Positions 1 to 11,820 of a DNA stretch of 64,000 nt are shown here, piece after piece (within the stretch, counting starts at the first letter, position 1; every line of letters starts with the position of its first letter). This DNA comes from Enterobacter mori (GTDB taxonomy: Bacteria; Pseudomonadota; Gammaproteobacteria; Enterobacterales; Enterobacteriaceae). Location of the stretch: positions 744,001-808,000 of the forward strand of contig NZ_CP104285.1 of NCBI RefSeq assembly GCF_025244905.1, read 5' to 3'. The notes under the pieces were generated by a model, which searched no databases, had not been told where the DNA came from, and saw only the letters and a program-made list of their open reading frames with translations. The position numbers and the translations under genes were made by a program.

Positions 1-576
1 GCCCTGACGCGTACTGAATTTGAATTGGGCCTGTCGGACAGCGTTAATACACGCATTGCTGCGCTGGGCTTACCGGTTATTGTTAAGCCGAGCCGTGAAG
101 GGTCGAGCGTTGGGATGTCTAAAGTTGATAAAGCTGAGGATTTATCTGCCGCTTTAACATTGGCATTTCAACATGATGAAGAAGTTCTGATTGAAAAATG
201 GCTCAGCGGGCCGGAATTTACAGTTGCGATGCTTGGCGAAGAAATTTTACCGTCAATTCGCATCCAACCCGCTGGAGTCTTCTATGATTATGAGGCGAAG
301 TATCTCTCTGATGAGACGCAATATTTCTGTCCAAGTGGTCTTGAAGCAGAACGTGAAGCCGATTTACAGTCTCTGGTGCTCAAAGCCTGGAATGTTTTAG
401 GCTGCCGCGGCTGGGGACGCATTGATGTCATGCTCGACGGTGACGGGCAATTTTACCTGCTTGAAGCCAACACCTCTCCAGGTATGACGAGCCATAGCCT
501 TGTGCCGATGGCAGCGCGTCAGGCGGGGATGAGCTTCTCGCAGTTAGTCGTACGTATTCTGGACCAGGCGGGCTGA
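1..576 (+). CDS. ddlB: D-alanine--D-alanine ligase B, 5'-truncated by the window edge
   Basis: Cytoplasmic ATP-dependent ligase that makes the D-Ala-D-Ala dipeptide for peptidoglycan. The frame is open from base 1, so only the last 191 codons of an enzyme of about 306 residues are present. ATP-grasp features are visible: the lysine and serine-rich loop [12 protein letters not shown], the [11 protein letters not shown] strand and the metal-binding stretch [10 protein letters not shown], followed by SHSLVP. The stop is separated by one base from the ftsQ start, the tight spacing of the dcw cluster of wall and division genes. Assignment rests on clear similarity to the E. coli protein and on gene order. 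Confidence 0.97.
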   Translation, partial: ALTRTEFELGLSDSVNTRIAALGLPVIVKPSREGSSVGMSKVDKAEDLSAALTLAFQHDEEVLIEKWLSGPEFTVAMLGEEILPSIRIQPAGVFYDYEAKYLSDETQYFCPSGLEAEREADLQSLVLKAWNVLGCRGWGRIDVMLDGDGQFYLLEANTSPGMTSHSLVPMAARQAGMSFSQLVVRILDQAG

Positions 577-577
577 T

Positions 578-1420
578 ATGTCTCAGGCTGCATTGAACAC
601 GCGCAACCGCGATGAAGAGGAAGAATATACGTCTTCACGCCGGAGTAATGGAACGCGTCTTGCAGGAATTATCTTCCTGCTCGGGGTGCTGTGCACCGTG
701 TTTATCAGCGGCTGGATGGTGCTGGGCTGGATGGAAGATGCGCAGCGTTTACCGCTCTCTAAGCTGGTAGTGACCGGCGAGCGTCACTACACGCGTAACG
801 ATGATATTCGCCAGTCTATTCTGGCCCTGGGCTCACCTGGCACCTTTATGACCCAGGACGTCAATATTATCCAGAGCCAGATTGAACGACTGCCGTGGAT
901 AAAACAGGCGAGTGTAAGAAAGCAATGGCCTGATGAATTGAAGATTCATCTGGTTGAATATGTGCCCATTGCGCGTTGGAATGATCAGCACATGGTAGAC
1001 GTAGACGGAAACTCCTTCAGCGTCCCAAGCGATCGCGTCAACAAGCAAAATTTACCGATGTTGTATGGCCCTGAAGGCAGCGAAAACGAAGTGTTACAAG
1101 GTTTCCGCGAGATGGGGCAGGTGCTGGCTAAGGACCGCTTTACGTTAAAAGATGCCGCAATGACGGCGCGCCGCTCCTGGCAACTGACGTTAACGAACGG
1201 TATCAAGCTCAACCTTGGCCGCGGCGACACAATGAAACGTCTGGCGCGATTTGTAGAACTTTACCCGGTTTTACAGCAGCAGGCGCAGACGGACGGCAAA
1301 CGGATAAGCTACGTTGATTTGCGCTATGACTCAGGCGCAGCAGTCGGTTGGGAGCCGGCTCCGGTCGAGGAACCTAATCAGCAACAGAATCAGGCACAGG
1401 TACAGGCAGAACAACAATGA
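578..1420 (+). CDS. ftsQ: Cell division protein FtsQ
   Basis: Bitopic inner-membrane divisome protein that bridges early and late division proteins through FtsB and FtsL. It has 280 residues (E. coli 276). A charged cytoplasmic tail of about 27 residues is followed by one transmembrane segment ([20 protein letters not shown], about 28-47). Next come a POTRA domain beginning near [17 protein letters not shown] and a periplasmic beta domain. The C-terminal tail is unusually glutamine-rich ([14 protein letters not shown]). The ATG lies one base after ddlB and the stop overlaps ftsA by 4 bases (ATGA), indicating translational coupling. Confidence 0.97.
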   Translation: MSQAALNTRNRDEEEEYTSSRRSNGTRLAGIIFLLGVLCTVFISGWMVLGWMEDAQRLPLSKLVVTGERHYTRNDDIRQSILALGSPGTFMTQDVNIIQSQIERLPWIKQASVRKQWPDELKIHLVEYVPIARWNDQHMVDVDGNSFSVPSDRVNKQNLPMLYGPEGSENEVLQGFREMGQVLAKDRFTLKDAAMTARRSWQLTLTNGIKLNLGRGDTMKRLARFVELYPVLQQQAQTDGKRISYVDLRYDSGAAVGWEPAPVEEPNQQQNQAQVQAEQQ

Positions 1421-2673
1421 TCAAGGCGACGGACAGAAAACTGGTAGTTGGACTGGAGATTGGCACCGCAAAGGTTGCCGCTTTAGTAGGGGAAGTTCTG
1501 CCCGACGGTATGGTCAATATCATTGGCGTGGGGAGTTGCCCATCCCGTGGTATGGATAAAGGTGGGGTAAACGACCTTGAGTCGGTGGTGAAATGCGTTC
1601 AGCGCGCCATCGATCAGGCTGAATTAATGGCAGATTGCCAGATTTCTTCTGTCTATCTGGCCCTTTCTGGCAAGCACATCAGCTGCCAGAATGAAATCGG
1701 TATGGTGCCGATTTCAGAAGAAGAAGTGACGCAGGAAGACGTAGAGAATGTTGTGCATACGGCGAAGTCCGTGCGCGTCCGCGATGAGCATCGCGTACTG
1801 CACGTGATCCCGCAGGAATATGCTATCGACTACCAGGAAGGAATTAAGAATCCGGTGGGTCTTTCCGGCGTACGTATGCAGGCAAAAGTGCACCTGATCA
1901 CATGTCACAACGATATGGCGAAGAACATTGTTAAAGCCGTTGAACGTTGTGGCCTGAAAGTTGACCAACTTATTTTCGCCGGTCTGGCCGCGAGTTATTC
2001 CGTGCTGACCGAAGACGAACGTGAACTGGGCGTCTGTGTGGTCGATATTGGTGGTGGTACAATGGACATGGCTGTCTATACCGGCGGTGCGTTGCGCCAC
2101 ACCAAAGTGATCCCTTACGCAGGGAACGTTGTGACCAGCGATATTGCCTACGCCTTTGGTACGCCACCGAGCGATGCAGAGGCCATTAAAGTCCGCCACG
2201 GCTGCGCCCTGGGTTCTATCGTAGGCAAAGATGAGAGCGTTGAAGTGCCGAGCGTAGGTGGTCGTCCACCGCGCAGCCTGCAGCGCCAGACGCTGGCAGA
2301 GGTGATTGAGCCGCGCTATACCGAGCTGCTCAACCTGGTCAACGAAGAAATTTTGCAGTTACAGGAACAGCTTCGTCAGCAGGGTGTTAAGCATCATCTT
2401 GCGGCGGGGATTGTATTAACCGGCGGGGCAGCGCAAATTGAAGGTCTTGCGGCCTGCGCTCAGCGCGTGTTCCATACGCAGGTGCGTATTGGTGCGCCGC
2501 TGAATATCACCGGTTTAACGGATTACGCTCAGGAGCCGTATTATTCAACGGCTGTGGGCCTGCTGCACTACGGGAAAGAATCTCATTTGAGTGGTGAAGC
2601 AGAAGTGGAAAAACGCGTCTCAGTGGGGTCGTGGGTCAAACGACTGAACAACTGGTTGCGAAAAGAGTTTTAA
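1417..2673 (+). CDS. ftsA: Cell division protein FtsA
   Basis: Actin-like ATPase that anchors FtsZ filaments to the inner membrane. It has 418 residues (E. coli 420). The phosphate-binding loop [14 protein letters not shown] lies near residue 207 and the second nucleotide motif [12 protein letters not shown] near 330. The last 15 residues ([15 protein letters not shown]) form the amphipathic membrane-targeting helix. It starts inside the end of ftsQ with a 4-base overlap. ftsZ follows after 63 bases. Confidence 0.97.
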   Translation: MIKATDRKLVVGLEIGTAKVAALVGEVLPDGMVNIIGVGSCPSRGMDKGGVNDLESVVKCVQRAIDQAELMADCQISSVYLALSGKHISCQNEIGMVPISEEEVTQEDVENVVHTAKSVRVRDEHRVLHVIPQEYAIDYQEGIKNPVGLSGVRMQAKVHLITCHNDMAKNIVKAVERCGLKVDQLIFAGLAASYSVLTEDERELGVCVVDIGGGTMDMAVYTGGALRHTKVIPYAGNVVTSDIAYAFGTPPSDAEAIKVRHGCALGSIVGKDESVEVPSVGGRPPRSLQRQTLAEVIEPRYTELLNLVNEEILQLQEQLRQQGVKHHLAAGIVLTGGAAQIEGLAACAQRVFHTQVRIGAPLNITGLTDYAQEPYYSTAVGLLHYGKESHLSGEAEVEKRVSVGSWVKRLNNWLRKEF

Positions 2674-2736
2674 TTTTTTTAAGAGACCGGAGAGAATTAG
2701 CGGTCTCGGGCGACAGGCACAACGGAGAGAGAAATT

Positions 2737-3888
2737 ATGTTTGAACCTATGGAACTGACCAACGACGCGGTGATTAAAGTCATCGGCGTCGGTGGCGGCG
2801 GCGGTAACGCCGTAGAGCATATGGTGCGTGAACGCATTGAAGGTGTTGAATTCTTTGCAGTTAACACCGATGCGCAGGCACTGCGTAAGACGGCAGTTGG
2901 CCAGACTATCCAGATCGGCGGTGGTATCACCAAAGGGCTGGGCGCTGGGGCTAACCCGGAAGTCGGTCGCAACGCGGCTGAAGAGGATCGTGAAGCCCTG
3001 CGTGCTGCACTGGAAGGTGCGGACATGGTCTTCATCGCAGCAGGCATGGGCGGCGGTACCGGTACCGGTGCAGCACCTGTCGTGGCTGAAGTGGCAAAAG
3101 ATTTAGGTATCCTGACCGTTGCTGTCGTGACTAAGCCTTTCAACTTCGAAGGCAAGAAGCGTATGGCCTTCGCGGAGCAGGGTATCACCGAGCTGTCCAA
3201 ACATGTGGACTCTCTGATTACCATCCCGAACGACAAACTGCTGAAAGTTCTGGGTCGCGGTATCTCTCTGCTGGACGCCTTTGGCGCAGCAAACGACGTG
3301 CTGAAAGGCGCGGTTCAGGGTATCGCTGAACTGATTACCCGTCCTGGCCTGATGAACGTCGACTTTGCAGACGTTCGCACCGTGATGTCCGAAATGGGCT
3401 ACGCGATGATGGGCTCTGGCGTGGCGAGCGGTGAAGACCGCGCAGAAGAAGCGGCAGAAATGGCGATCTCTTCTCCACTGCTGGAAGATATCGATCTGTC
3501 TGGTGCGCGCGGCGTGCTGGTCAACATTACCGCTGGCTTTGATCTGCGTCTGGATGAGTTCGAAACCGTGGGTAACACCATCCGTGCGTTCGCCTCTGAC
3601 AACGCAACCGTGGTAATCGGTACCTCCCTTGACCCGGAAATGAACGACGAACTGCGCGTCACTGTTGTTGCCACCGGTATCGGTATGGATAAGCGTCCTG
3701 AGATCACGCTGGTCACCAACAAACAGACTCAGCAGCCGGTGATGGATCGTTACCAGCAGCACGGTATGTCTCCACTGACTCAGGAGCAGAAACCGGCCGC
3801 GAAAGTGGTAAACGACCCGACTCCACAAACGGCAAAAGAGCCAGATTATCTGGATATCCCGGCGTTCCTGCGTAAGCAAGCTGACTAA
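2737..3888 (+). CDS. ftsZ: Cell division protein FtsZ
   Basis: Tubulin-like GTPase that polymerises into the Z ring. It has 383 residues, the E. coli length. The N-terminal glycine-rich stretch GVGGGGGNAVEHM (near 17-29), the tubulin signature GGGTGTGAAPVVA (near 104) and the synergy-loop region NVDFADVR are present. The conserved C-terminal peptide DYLDIPAFLRKQAD binds FtsA, ZipA and other partners. A ribosome site (AGAGAG) precedes the ATG. Codon use is strongly biased, as expected for a highly expressed gene. Confidence 0.98.
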   Translation: MFEPMELTNDAVIKVIGVGGGGGNAVEHMVRERIEGVEFFAVNTDAQALRKTAVGQTIQIGGGITKGLGAGANPEVGRNAAEEDREALRAALEGADMVFIAAGMGGGTGTGAAPVVAEVAKDLGILTVAVVTKPFNFEGKKRMAFAEQGITELSKHVDSLITIPNDKLLKVLGRGISLLDAFGAANDVLKGAVQGIAELITRPGLMNVDFADVRTVMSEMGYAMMGSGVASGEDRAEEAAEMAISSPLLEDIDLSGARGVLVNITAGFDLRLDEFETVGNTIRAFASDNATVVIGTSLDPEMNDELRVTVVATGIGMDKRPEITLVTNKQTQQPVMDRYQQHGMSPLTQEQKPAAKVVNDPTPQTAKEPDYLDIPAFLRKQAD

Positions 3889-3902
3889 GAATTGGCTGGA
3901 AT

Positions 3903-3931
3903 TTGGGGATTTTCGCTCTTTGTGCTAAACT
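3903..3931 (+). promoter_or_regulatory. Candidate lpxC promoter
   Basis: An extended -10 element TGCTAAACT (3923-3931) lies 17 bases after a weak -35 (TTGGGG, 3903-3908) in the ftsZ-lpxC gap. It would give lpxC its own transcript with a leader of about 50 nt. This is inferred from sequence only. Confidence 0.45.
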
Positions 3932-3968
3932 GGCCCACCGTTAGTGATATACACTCTCGGTTGGATAG

Positions 3969-4907
<939 letters not shown>

Positions 4908-4931
4908 CGGTCTATACCGTTCGTAAAAAAT

Positions 4932-4986
4932 CGACTGGTTAACCTGGTACTCTCTCCGACCAGGAAGGCCAGTCGTTTTTATTTTT
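4932..4986 (+). terminator. Rho-independent terminator after lpxC
   Basis: The stem CGACTGG/CCAGTCG encloses an inner stem ACCTGGT/ACCAGG and is followed by TTTTTATTTTT. It separates the ftsZ-lpxC transcription unit from secM-secA. Confidence 0.8.
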
Positions 4987-5184
4987 ACTCTTCTTTGTTT
5001 TCCCCGGTGTATCCTCACGCCCGTCAGGCGTAGAAAATCTGTGCGTTAGCTGCATTCTTGACCGTTTTTCCCTGCTGCATTACGTCATTCCTGCTGCTGC
5101 GCATTGGCTTTAGTGGTAATATCTGGGCGCTAAAAAGAATAACTGAACTCAGCCTCTGCAAGGCTGGCTTATTGGGTGGAGCAG

Positions 5185-5688
5185 GTGAGCGGAATACTGA
5201 CGCGCTGGCGACAATTTGGCAGACGTTACTTCTGGCCGCATCTCTTATTAGGGATGGTCGCGGCGAGCCTCGGCTTGCCTGCGCTCAGCAATAGTGCTGA
5301 AGCGGCAACACCGACAAAAACTTCCACCACTAAGCACGATCTTACCACGCGGGTTAATTTTACTAACCTCGCACTGCTTGAAGCTAATCGCCGCCCAAAC
5401 TTCTCGGTTGATTACTGGCATCAACACGCCATCCGCACGGTTATCCGCCATCTGTCCTTCGCGATGGCACCGCAGACCATGCCTGTTGCTGAAGAGACGC
5501 TTCCAGTTCAGGCTCAGCATCTTGCTCTGCTGGACACGCTCAACGCGCTGCTCACGCAGGATAACCAGCCGCCGGTCATGGTTCGTCAGACGGCGCAATT
5601 CGCGTTCATTCCGCCTGCCACATTTTCTGTCTCCACATGGATAAGCCAGGTTCACGGCATCCGTGCCGGACCGCAACGCCTCAGCTAA
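5185..5688 (+). CDS. secM: Secretion monitor SecM, translational regulator of secA
   Basis: Exported regulatory nascent chain whose elongation arrest exposes the secA ribosome site when secretion is slow. The GTG start at 5185 gives [17 protein letters not shown], matching the E. coli N-terminus; an in-frame GTG at 5176 is also possible. A long signal sequence ([17 protein letters not shown]) follows. The arrest motif is intact at the C-terminus: F, then WI, then GIRAGP ([17 protein letters not shown]), four residues before the end. The central region has diverged from E. coli, as is usual for this family. secA follows 59 bases downstream. Confidence 0.95.
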   Translation: MSGILTRWRQFGRRYFWPHLLLGMVAASLGLPALSNSAEAATPTKTSTTKHDLTTRVNFTNLALLEANRRPNFSVDYWHQHAIRTVIRHLSFAMAPQTMPVAEETLPVQAQHLALLDTLNALLTQDNQPPVMVRQTAQFAFIPPATFSVSTWISQVHGIRAGPQRLS

Positions 5689-5747
5689 ATTAACCTTTTT
5701 TCAATACCTTAATTTATCTGCCCATCTGGGGCGTTTGAGAATTTATT

Positions 5748-8453
5748 ATGTTAATCAAATTATTAACCAAAGTTTTTGGTAGTCGTAACGATCGTACCCT
5801 GCGCCGTATGCGTAAAGCTGTTGCCGTCATCAACGGTATGGAACCGGCGATGGAAAAGCTGTCAGATGACGAGCTGAAGGCGAAAACGGCGGAGTTCCGC
5901 GCGCGCCTGGAAAAAGGCGAAACCCTGGAAAGCCTGATCCCAGAAGCTTTCGCCGTAGTGCGTGAAGCGAGTAAACGTGTTTTCGGTATGCGTCACTTCG
6001 ACGTGCAGCTGCTGGGTGGTATGGTGCTCAACGAGCGCTGCATCGCGGAAATGCGTACCGGTGAAGGTAAAACTCTGACCGCGACGCTGCCCGCTTACCT
6101 GAACGCACTGACCGGTAAAGGCGTTCACGTCGTTACCGTCAACGACTATCTGGCACAGCGTGACGCCGAAAACAACCGTCCGCTGTTTGAATTCTTAGGC
6201 TTGACCGTGGGCATCAACATGTCCGGTCTGCCTGCGCCAGCCAAGCGTGAAGCGTATAACGCAGACATCACCTACGGCACCAACAACGAGTACGGCTTCG
6301 ACTACCTGCGCGACAACATGGCGTTCAGCCCTGAAGAGCGCGTACAGCGCAAGCTGCACTATGCGCTGGTGGATGAAGTGGACTCCATCCTGATCGATGA
6401 AGCACGTACCCCGCTGATCATCTCCGGCCCGGCCGAGGACAGCTCTGAAATGTACCGTAAAGTCGACAAAATCATTCCGCACCTGCTGCGTCAGGAGAAA
6501 GAGGACTCCGATACCTTCCAGGGCGAAGGTCACTTCTCTGTTGATGAAAAAGCGCGCCAGGTTAACCTGACCGAACGTGGTCTGGTTCAGATTGAAGAAC
6601 TGCTGGTGGCTGAGGGCATTATGGAAGAGGGTGAGTCGCTTTACTCTCCAACTAACATCATGTTGATGCACCACGTAACGGCCGCACTGCGCGCGCACGC
6701 GCTGTTCACTCGCGACGTTGATTACATCGTTAAAGACGGTGAAGTGATCATCGTTGATGAACATACCGGCCGTACTATGCAAGGACGTCGCTGGTCTGAC
6801 GGCCTGCACCAGGCGGTTGAAGCGAAAGAAGGCGTTGATATTCAAAACGAAAACCAGACGCTGGCGTCTATTACTTTCCAGAACTACTTCCGTCTGTACG
6901 AGAAGCTGGCAGGGATGACCGGTACTGCCGATACCGAAGCGTTTGAATTCAGCTCTATCTACAAGCTGGATACCGTGGTTGTTCCTACCAACCGTCCGAT
7001 GATCCGTAAGGATATGCCGGATCTGGTGTACATGACCGAAGCGGAAAAAATTCAGGCGATCATCGAAGATATTCGCGATCGTACCGCGGCAGGCCAGCCA
7101 GTACTGGTGGGGACCATCTCCATTGAGAAATCCGAAGTGGTTTCCAACGAGCTGACCAAAGCGGGCATTAAGCACAACGTTCTCAACGCCAAATTCCACG
7201 CTAAAGAAGCAGATATCGTTGCGCAGGCGGGTTATCCGGCGGCCGTAACCATCGCTACCAACATGGCGGGTCGTGGTACCGATATTATGCTGGGTGGTAG
7301 CTGGCAGGCCGAAGTGGCCGAGCTGGAAAACCCAACACCAGAACAAATTGCGCAGATCAAAGCCGACTGGCAGGTGCGTCACGATGCCGTGCTGGCATCG
7401 GGTGGCCTGCACATCATTGGTACCGAGCGTCACGAATCTCGTCGTATCGATAACCAGCTGCGTGGCCGTGCGGGCCGTCAGGGTGATGCCGGTTCTTCTC
7501 GTTTCTACCTGTCTATGGAAGATGCGCTGATGCGTATTTTCGCCTCCGACCGCGTGTCCGGCATGATGCGTAAACTGGGTATGAAGCCTGGCGAAGCGAT
7601 TGAGCATCCATGGGTCACCAAAGCGATTGCCAACGCGCAGCGTAAAGTGGAAAGCCGTAACTTCGATATTCGTAAGCAACTGCTGGAATATGATGATGTG
7701 GCCAACGATCAGCGTCGTGCGATCTATACCCAGCGTAACGAACTGCTGGACGTGTCCGACGTGAGCGAAACCATCAATAGTATCCGTGAAGACGTGTTCA
7801 AAGCGACTATCGACGCGCATATTCCTCCGCAGTCTCTGGAAGAAATGTGGGATATCGAAGGTCTGCAGGAACGTCTGAAAAATGATTTCGACCTTGAACT
7901 GCCAATTAAAGAGTGGCTGGACAAAGAGCCTGAGCTGCACGAAGAGACGCTGCGTGAACGCATCTTCGAAACTGCGCTGGACGTCTACAAGCGTAAGGAA
8001 GAAGTCGTTGGCGAAGAGATGATGCGTCACTTCGAAAAAGGCGTGATGCTGCAGACGCTCGACTCCCTGTGGAAAGAGCACCTGGCGGCGATGGACTACC
8101 TGCGCCAGGGTATCCACCTGCGTGGATATGCGCAGAAAGATCCGAAGCAGGAGTACAAGCGTGAATCCTTCTCCATGTTTGCCGCTATGCTGGAATCGCT
8201 GAAGTATGAAGTCATCAGCACCCTGAGCAAAGTTCAGGTGCGTATGCCGGAAGAAGTGGAAGCGATGGAGCAGCAGCGTCGCGAAGAAGCTGAGCGTCTG
8301 GCACAGATGCAACAGCTGAGCCACCAGACTGACGAAAGTGAAGCCGCAGCGGCGATCGCAGCGCAGACTGGCGATCGTAAAGTGGGCCGTAACGATCCGT
8401 GCCCATGTGGTTCTGGTAAAAAGTACAAGGCGTGCCACGGCCGTCTGAGCTAA
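5748..8453 (+). CDS. secA: Protein translocase ATPase SecA
   Basis: ATP-driven motor that pushes preproteins through SecYEG. It has 901 residues, the family length. The Walker A motif [11 protein letters not shown] lies near residue 102 and the [11 protein letters not shown] motif near 209. The second nucleotide-fold motif with [14 protein letters not shown] lies in the 570s. The C-terminal zinc and SecB-binding motif [14 protein letters not shown] ends the protein. Translation is expected to be controlled by upstream secM. The very long minus-strand frame opposite this gene is a coding shadow. Confidence 0.98.
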   Translation: MLIKLLTKVFGSRNDRTLRRMRKAVAVINGMEPAMEKLSDDELKAKTAEFRARLEKGETLESLIPEAFAVVREASKRVFGMRHFDVQLLGGMVLNERCIAEMRTGEGKTLTATLPAYLNALTGKGVHVVTVNDYLAQRDAENNRPLFEFLGLTVGINMSGLPAPAKREAYNADITYGTNNEYGFDYLRDNMAFSPEERVQRKLHYALVDEVDSILIDEARTPLIISGPAEDSSEMYRKVDKIIPHLLRQEKEDSDTFQGEGHFSVDEKARQVNLTERGLVQIEELLVAEGIMEEGESLYSPTNIMLMHHVTAALRAHALFTRDVDYIVKDGEVIIVDEHTGRTMQGRRWSDGLHQAVEAKEGVDIQNENQTLASITFQNYFRLYEKLAGMTGTADTEAFEFSSIYKLDTVVVPTNRPMIRKDMPDLVYMTEAEKIQAIIEDIRDRTAAGQPVLVGTISIEKSEVVSNELTKAGIKHNVLNAKFHAKEADIVAQAGYPAAVTIATNMAGRGTDIMLGGSWQAEVAELENPTPEQIAQIKADWQVRHDAVLASGGLHIIGTERHESRRIDNQLRGRAGRQGDAGSSRFYLSMEDALMRIFASDRVSGMMRKLGMKPGEAIEHPWVTKAIANAQRKVESRNFDIRKQLLEYDDVANDQRRAIYTQRNELLDVSDVSETINSIREDVFKATIDAHIPPQSLEEMWDIEGLQERLKNDFDLELPIKEWLDKEPELHEETLRERIFETALDVYKRKEEVVGEEMMRHFEKGVMLQTLDSLWKEHLAAMDYLRQGIHLRGYAQKDPKQEYKRESFSMFAAMLESLKYEVISTLSKVQVRMPEEVEAMEQQRREEAERLAQMQQLSHQTDESEAAAAIAAQTGDRKVGRNDPCPCGSGKKYKACHGRLS

Positions 8454-8468
8454 GACGTTAACAACTCG

Positions 8469-8496
8469 AAAAGGCGCAGATTTCTGCGCCTTTTTT
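8469..8496 (+). terminator. Rho-independent terminator after secA
   Basis: The stem AAGGCGCAG/CTGCGCCTT with a short loop is followed by a T run (TTTTTT). It lies just upstream of mutT, so mutT is either expressed by readthrough or has its own start. Confidence 0.85.
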
Positions 8497-8510
8497 ATGG
8501 AAGTCACAAT

Positions 8511-8903
8511 ATGAAAACACTGCAAATTGCCGTCGGGATTATTCGCAACCCGCAAAACCAAATTTTCATCACCCAGCGCGCTGCCGATGCCCATATGGCG
8601 AACAAGTGGGAGTTTCCTGGCGGAAAAATCGAGTCGGGTGAAACGCCGGAGCAGGCGCTGGTTCGGGAGCTTCAGGAAGAAGTGGGGATTACCCCGTTTG
8701 GCGCAACGCTGTTTGATAAGCTTGAATACCAGTTCCCGGACAGGCACATCACGCTGTGGTTCTGGCTGGTGGAAAGCTGGGAAGGCGAACCCTGGGGGAA
8801 AGAGGGGCAACCGGGTAACTGGGTTGAGCTTAAAGCAAGTGATGCCGACAAATTTCCTCCGGCAAATGCGCCCGTCATATCCCGCCTGACGGGCAACCTG
8901 TAG
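8511..8903 (+). CDS. mutT: 8-oxo-dGTP diphosphatase MutT
   Basis: Nudix hydrolase that cleanses the nucleotide pool of oxidised dGTP and prevents A:T to C:G changes. It has 130 residues (E. coli 129). The Nudix box is complete from GGKIESGETPEQAL through REL to QEEVGI (residues about 37-59). The gene starts 15 bases after the secA terminator T run. Its stop codon lies at the edge of a REP element. Confidence 0.97.
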   Translation: MKTLQIAVGIIRNPQNQIFITQRAADAHMANKWEFPGGKIESGETPEQALVRELQEEVGITPFGATLFDKLEYQFPDRHITLWFWLVESWEGEPWGKEGQPGNWVELKASDADKFPPANAPVISRLTGNL

Positions 8904-8931
8904 GCCTGCTAAGCGAAGCGCCAGCAGGCAT
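8900..8931. repeat. REP-like palindromic element after mutT
   Basis: On the minus strand it reads GCCTGCTGGCGCTTCGCTTA then GCAGGCCTAC, the classic enterobacterial REP form (stem GCCTGCT/AGCAGGC). It overlaps the mutT stop and separates the convergent mutT and yacG. No T run on either side, so probably a 3'-end stabiliser rather than a terminator. Confidence 0.75.
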
Positions 8932-8937
8932 TAAAGG

Positions 8938-9132
8938 CTATCGCTGCTCTTCGCTCCAGTCATCACTATCAGAGAGATCGCCTTCGCTTGGAATGCGTTT
9001 CTCTTCCGCGGCCCATTCGCCCAGGTCAATGAGCTGGCAGCGCTTGCAGCAGAATGGGCGAAATGGGCTCACTTCGCCCCAGACAACGGTTTTGCCACAG
9101 GTAGGGCAGTTTACGGTGGTTACGTCAGACAT
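8938..9132 (-). CDS. yacG: DNA gyrase inhibitor YacG
   Basis: Small zinc protein that in E. coli binds GyrB and inhibits gyrase. It has 64 residues. The four-cysteine zinc site is visible as CPTC near the N-terminus and C-x3-C in the segment [18 protein letters not shown]. The E. coli sequence has Ser where this one has an extra Cys (FCCKRC). The start was set at 9132 because an AAGGAG ribosome site lies 5 bases upstream; the in-frame GTG at 9138 overlaps that site. The gene is last in the coaE-zapD-yacG operon. Confidence 0.93.
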   Translation of the reverse strand: MSDVTTVNCPTCGKTVVWGEVSPFRPFCCKRCQLIDLGEWAAEEKRIPSEGDLSDSDDWSEEQR

Positions 9133-9141
9133 CGGCACTCC

Positions 9142-9885
9142 TTAACAACAGGCCAGTTCAAAATCGAGGCGTTCCGGCACGGTGCCATTTTCACTGTCCA
9201 GCGGCATAAAGCGAATCGCAAAACGACTCTTATGCCCCGAAATTTGCGGGTAAAGCTGCTCACCCAGCGATAAATTCAGGCGTAACAGATCGGCATCATC
9301 CCCATTATCCTGGTAGAAACCGTTCAGGCTGGTTTGCTTGCGGAACGGGGCTGAGTTACGGATAAGATCGAGGATAAGCGAGAGCGTTTGATTCATTGGC
9401 TCCAGACTTGCCAGCCAGCTGTTCACCTGCGCGTCACGCTGTGCCTGCGGCATATGTAGCCACATGTGCAGGGTTGGCAGGTCGAAGCTGCAGCAACCGC
9501 CAGGGATGCTGAGACGCTGGCGCACCAGCGCGATCAGACGATCTTCACGCAGAAACTGCCCGACGCGTGGCGCGGCCATCAAAATGGCGCTGCTGCTTTT
9601 CAACTGCTGGCGGAGCGCGTCGATACGGCTCTGATCGACACCCGGCACTTCTGTCCATGCCTGTAATTTACGCTGCTGGCGCTCCAGCTCTTTGAGCAAT
9701 TCAGTGCGGACATCGCCGCGTTCAATCACATCCAGCAGATCGCCAACGTTGCGGAAGAAATGCAGGGCGGTGGCATGATCGTTAACAGGCAGATGATGCG
9801 AAAGCTGTTGAATGAGAAATTCGATGCGCAGCCAGGTACGCATTTTTTCGTTAAGCGGGTGCTCAAAAAGGATGTGGGTCGACAT
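9142..9885 (-). CDS. zapD: Cell division protein ZapD
   Basis: Z-ring associated protein that cross-links FtsZ filaments by binding the FtsZ C-terminal peptide. It has 247 residues, the E. coli length. The characteristic [19 protein letters not shown]-terminus and the C-terminus ending [11 protein letters not shown] are present. The start overlaps the coaE stop by one base (TAATG), indicating translational coupling. yacG follows 9 bases after its stop. Confidence 0.96.
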   Translation of the reverse strand: MSTHILFEHPLNEKMRTWLRIEFLIQQLSHHLPVNDHATALHFFRNVGDLLDVIERGDVRTELLKELERQQRKLQAWTEVPGVDQSRIDALRQQLKSSSAILMAAPRVGQFLREDRLIALVRQRLSIPGGCCSFDLPTLHMWLHMPQAQRDAQVNSWLASLEPMNQTLSLILDLIRNSAPFRKQTSLNGFYQDNGDDADLLRLNLSLGEQLYPQISGHKSRFAIRFMPLDSENGTVPERLDFELACC

Positions 9886-10505
9886 TATGGTTTTTCCTGT
9901 GCAACGGTCTGCGCGGCGAACGCCAGATACTGCGCGTGCAGACGGGCAACATCCGATGCAATGGCATCTGGTGCGCCGTTATTATCAATAACATCATCCG
10001 CAACGGCAAGGCGCTGAGCGCGCGTGGCCTGTGCGGCAAGAATTTTTTCAGCATGTTCACGTGAGACCCGATCCCGCGCCACGGTTCGCTGGATTTGCGT
10101 CTCGGGAGTGACATCGATGACCAAAACCCGATCGGCTTTATTTTGCAGCTGATTTTCTACCAACAGTGGAACGACCCAGAGCACATAAGGCGAACGTGCT
10201 GCAGCAATCTGACGCTGGGTTTCCTGATGGATAATGGGATGGAGCAGGGCATTAAGCCAGGCTTTTTCTGCAGAATCAGAAAAAATGCATTCTCGAAGCT
10301 GGCGGCGATTGAGCGTGCCATCCGCATTGAGGATGATAGGGCCAAAGTGTGACTCGATGGCCTTGAGTGCGGCTGTATTTGGCTCTACCACCTGACGGGC
10401 AATGATATCGGCATCAATAATCGTGATACCCAGACGAGAAAACGCGTCCGCAACGGTACTTTTGCCACTACCGATGCCGCCGGTTAATGCGACGATATAC
10501 CCCAT
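9885..10505 (-). CDS. coaE: Dephospho-CoA kinase
   Basis: Last enzyme of coenzyme A synthesis; it phosphorylates the ribose 3'-OH of dephospho-CoA. It has 206 residues (E. coli 206). The P-loop [16 protein letters not shown] sits at residues 7-22, and the lid region contains [10 protein letters not shown]. It is the first gene of the coaE-zapD-yacG operon and diverges from guaC. Confidence 0.96.
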   Translation of the reverse strand: MGYIVALTGGIGSGKSTVADAFSRLGITIIDADIIARQVVEPNTAALKAIESHFGPIILNADGTLNRRQLRECIFSDSAEKAWLNALLHPIIHQETQRQIAAARSPYVLWVVPLLVENQLQNKADRVLVIDVTPETQIQRTVARDRVSREHAEKILAAQATRAQRLAVADDVIDNNGAPDAIASDVARLHAQYLAFAAQTVAQEKP

Positions 10506-10586
10506 TAAATCGGATCCTGGGAATTATTCATTATTAAAATCAATTGGTTGAAATTCAAACTTCCTACCGCGAGTGTTTAGCTCTCG

Positions 10587-10608
10587 TTACCTGCTTTTTA
10601 TCAGGTAA
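10587..10608. other. Stem-loop in the coaE-guaC intergenic region
   Basis: A perfect 7-bp inverted repeat TTACCTG/CAGGTAA has a T-rich 8-base loop. It lies in the 228-base divergent gap, about 125 bases before guaC. It lacks a downstream T run. Its role is unknown. Confidence 0.4.
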
Positions 10609-10733
10609 ATTTATAGGATTGTAGCGTAAAAAAAGAGAATTTCGCAGTCTTGCGGAGCAGGTATTAGTGCGTATGATAACGTCACTGGAGTTGTGCTTTT
10701 AACATATTTGCCTCTAACCCCAGGAATCTGCAC

Positions 10734-11777
10734 ATGCGTATCGAAGAAGATCTGAAGTTAGGTTTTAAAGACGTTCTTATCCGCCCTAAACGCTCTACAC
10801 TGAAAAGTCGCTCAGACGTTGAACTCGAACGTCAATTCACCTTTAAACATTCCGGTCAGACCTGGTCTGGCGTGCCGATTATCGCTGCCAATATGGATAC
10901 GGTCGGTACCTTTGAGATGGCAACGGCGTTGGCACAGTTCGATATTCTCACCGCGGTCCACAAACACTACAGCACCGAAGAGTGGAATGCGTTTGTCGCC
11001 TCTGCATCCGCGGATGTGGTGAAGCACGTGATGGTCTCTACCGGTACCTCAGATGCGGATTTCGAAAAAACTAAACAGATCCTGAACGCTAACCCGGCGC
11101 TTAGTTTTGTTTGCATTGATGTGGCGAATGGTTATTCCGAACACTTCGTACAGTTTGTCAGCAAGGCGCGTGAAGCCTGGCCGACTAAGACCATCATTGC
11201 GGGCAACGTGGTGACCGGTGAAATGTGTGAAGAGCTGATCCTCTCCGGTGCAGATATTGTAAAAGTAGGTATTGGTCCGGGTTCCGTATGTACCACGCGC
11301 GTGAAAACCGGTGTGGGTTATCCGCAGCTGTCTGCCGTTATTGAATGTGCAGATGCCGCGCACGGCCTGGGCGGTCAGATCATCAGTGACGGTGGTTGCA
11401 CCATGCCGGGTGATGTTGCGAAAGCCTTTGGCGGCGGTGCGGATTTCGTAATGCTCGGCGGTATGCTGGCAGGCCACGAAGAGAGTGGTGGTACCGTCGT
11501 TGAAGAAGATGGCGAGAAATTCATGCTGTTCTACGGTATGAGCTCTGAATCCGCCATGACCCGTCACGTCGGTGGCGTGGCAAAATACCGTGCGGCAGAA
11601 GGCAAAACCGTGAAGCTGCCTCTGCGCGGCCCGGTTGAATACACCGCCCGCGATATCCTCGGCGGCCTGCGCTCTGCCTGCACCTATGTGGGAGCATCCC
11701 GCCTGAAAGAGCTGACGAAACGCACAACGTTTATTCGCGTTCAGGAACAGGAAAACCGCGTTTTCAATAGCCTGTAA
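10734..11777 (+). CDS. guaC: GMP reductase
   Basis: NADPH-dependent enzyme that converts GMP to IMP for purine salvage. It has 347 residues, as in E. coli. The IMPDH/GMPR TIM-barrel features are present: the catalytic loop [10 protein letters not shown] with the cysteine near 186, and glycine-rich phosphate-binding loops ([34 protein letters not shown]). The gene stands alone between a divergent coaE and the convergent hofC, with a hairpin at the 3' end. Confidence 0.97.
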   Translation: MRIEEDLKLGFKDVLIRPKRSTLKSRSDVELERQFTFKHSGQTWSGVPIIAANMDTVGTFEMATALAQFDILTAVHKHYSTEEWNAFVASASADVVKHVMVSTGTSDADFEKTKQILNANPALSFVCIDVANGYSEHFVQFVSKAREAWPTKTIIAGNVVTGEMCEELILSGADIVKVGIGPGSVCTTRVKTGVGYPQLSAVIECADAAHGLGGQIISDGGCTMPGDVAKAFGGGADFVMLGGMLAGHEESGGTVVEEDGEKFMLFYGMSSESAMTRHVGGVAKYRAAEGKTVKLPLRGPVEYTARDILGGLRSACTYVGASRLKELTKRTTFIRVQEQENRVFNSL

Positions 11778-11785
11778 TACCGCTG

Positions 11786-11809
11786 GCTGGCGCATGTCCG
11801 TGCGCCAGC
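11786..11809. terminator. Hairpin between convergent guaC and hofC
   Basis: The perfect 9-bp inverted repeat GCTGGCGCA/TGCGCCAGC lies 9 bases after the guaC stop. No proper T run follows, so terminator function is only probable. Confidence 0.5.
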
Positions 11810-11820
11810 ACTATTCTGTA

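Noticed and set aside
6195..8810. 871-codon open frame on the minus strand opposite secA and mutT
   Set aside because: It has no recognisable domains, runs against two certain genes, and reflects the codon bias of secA.
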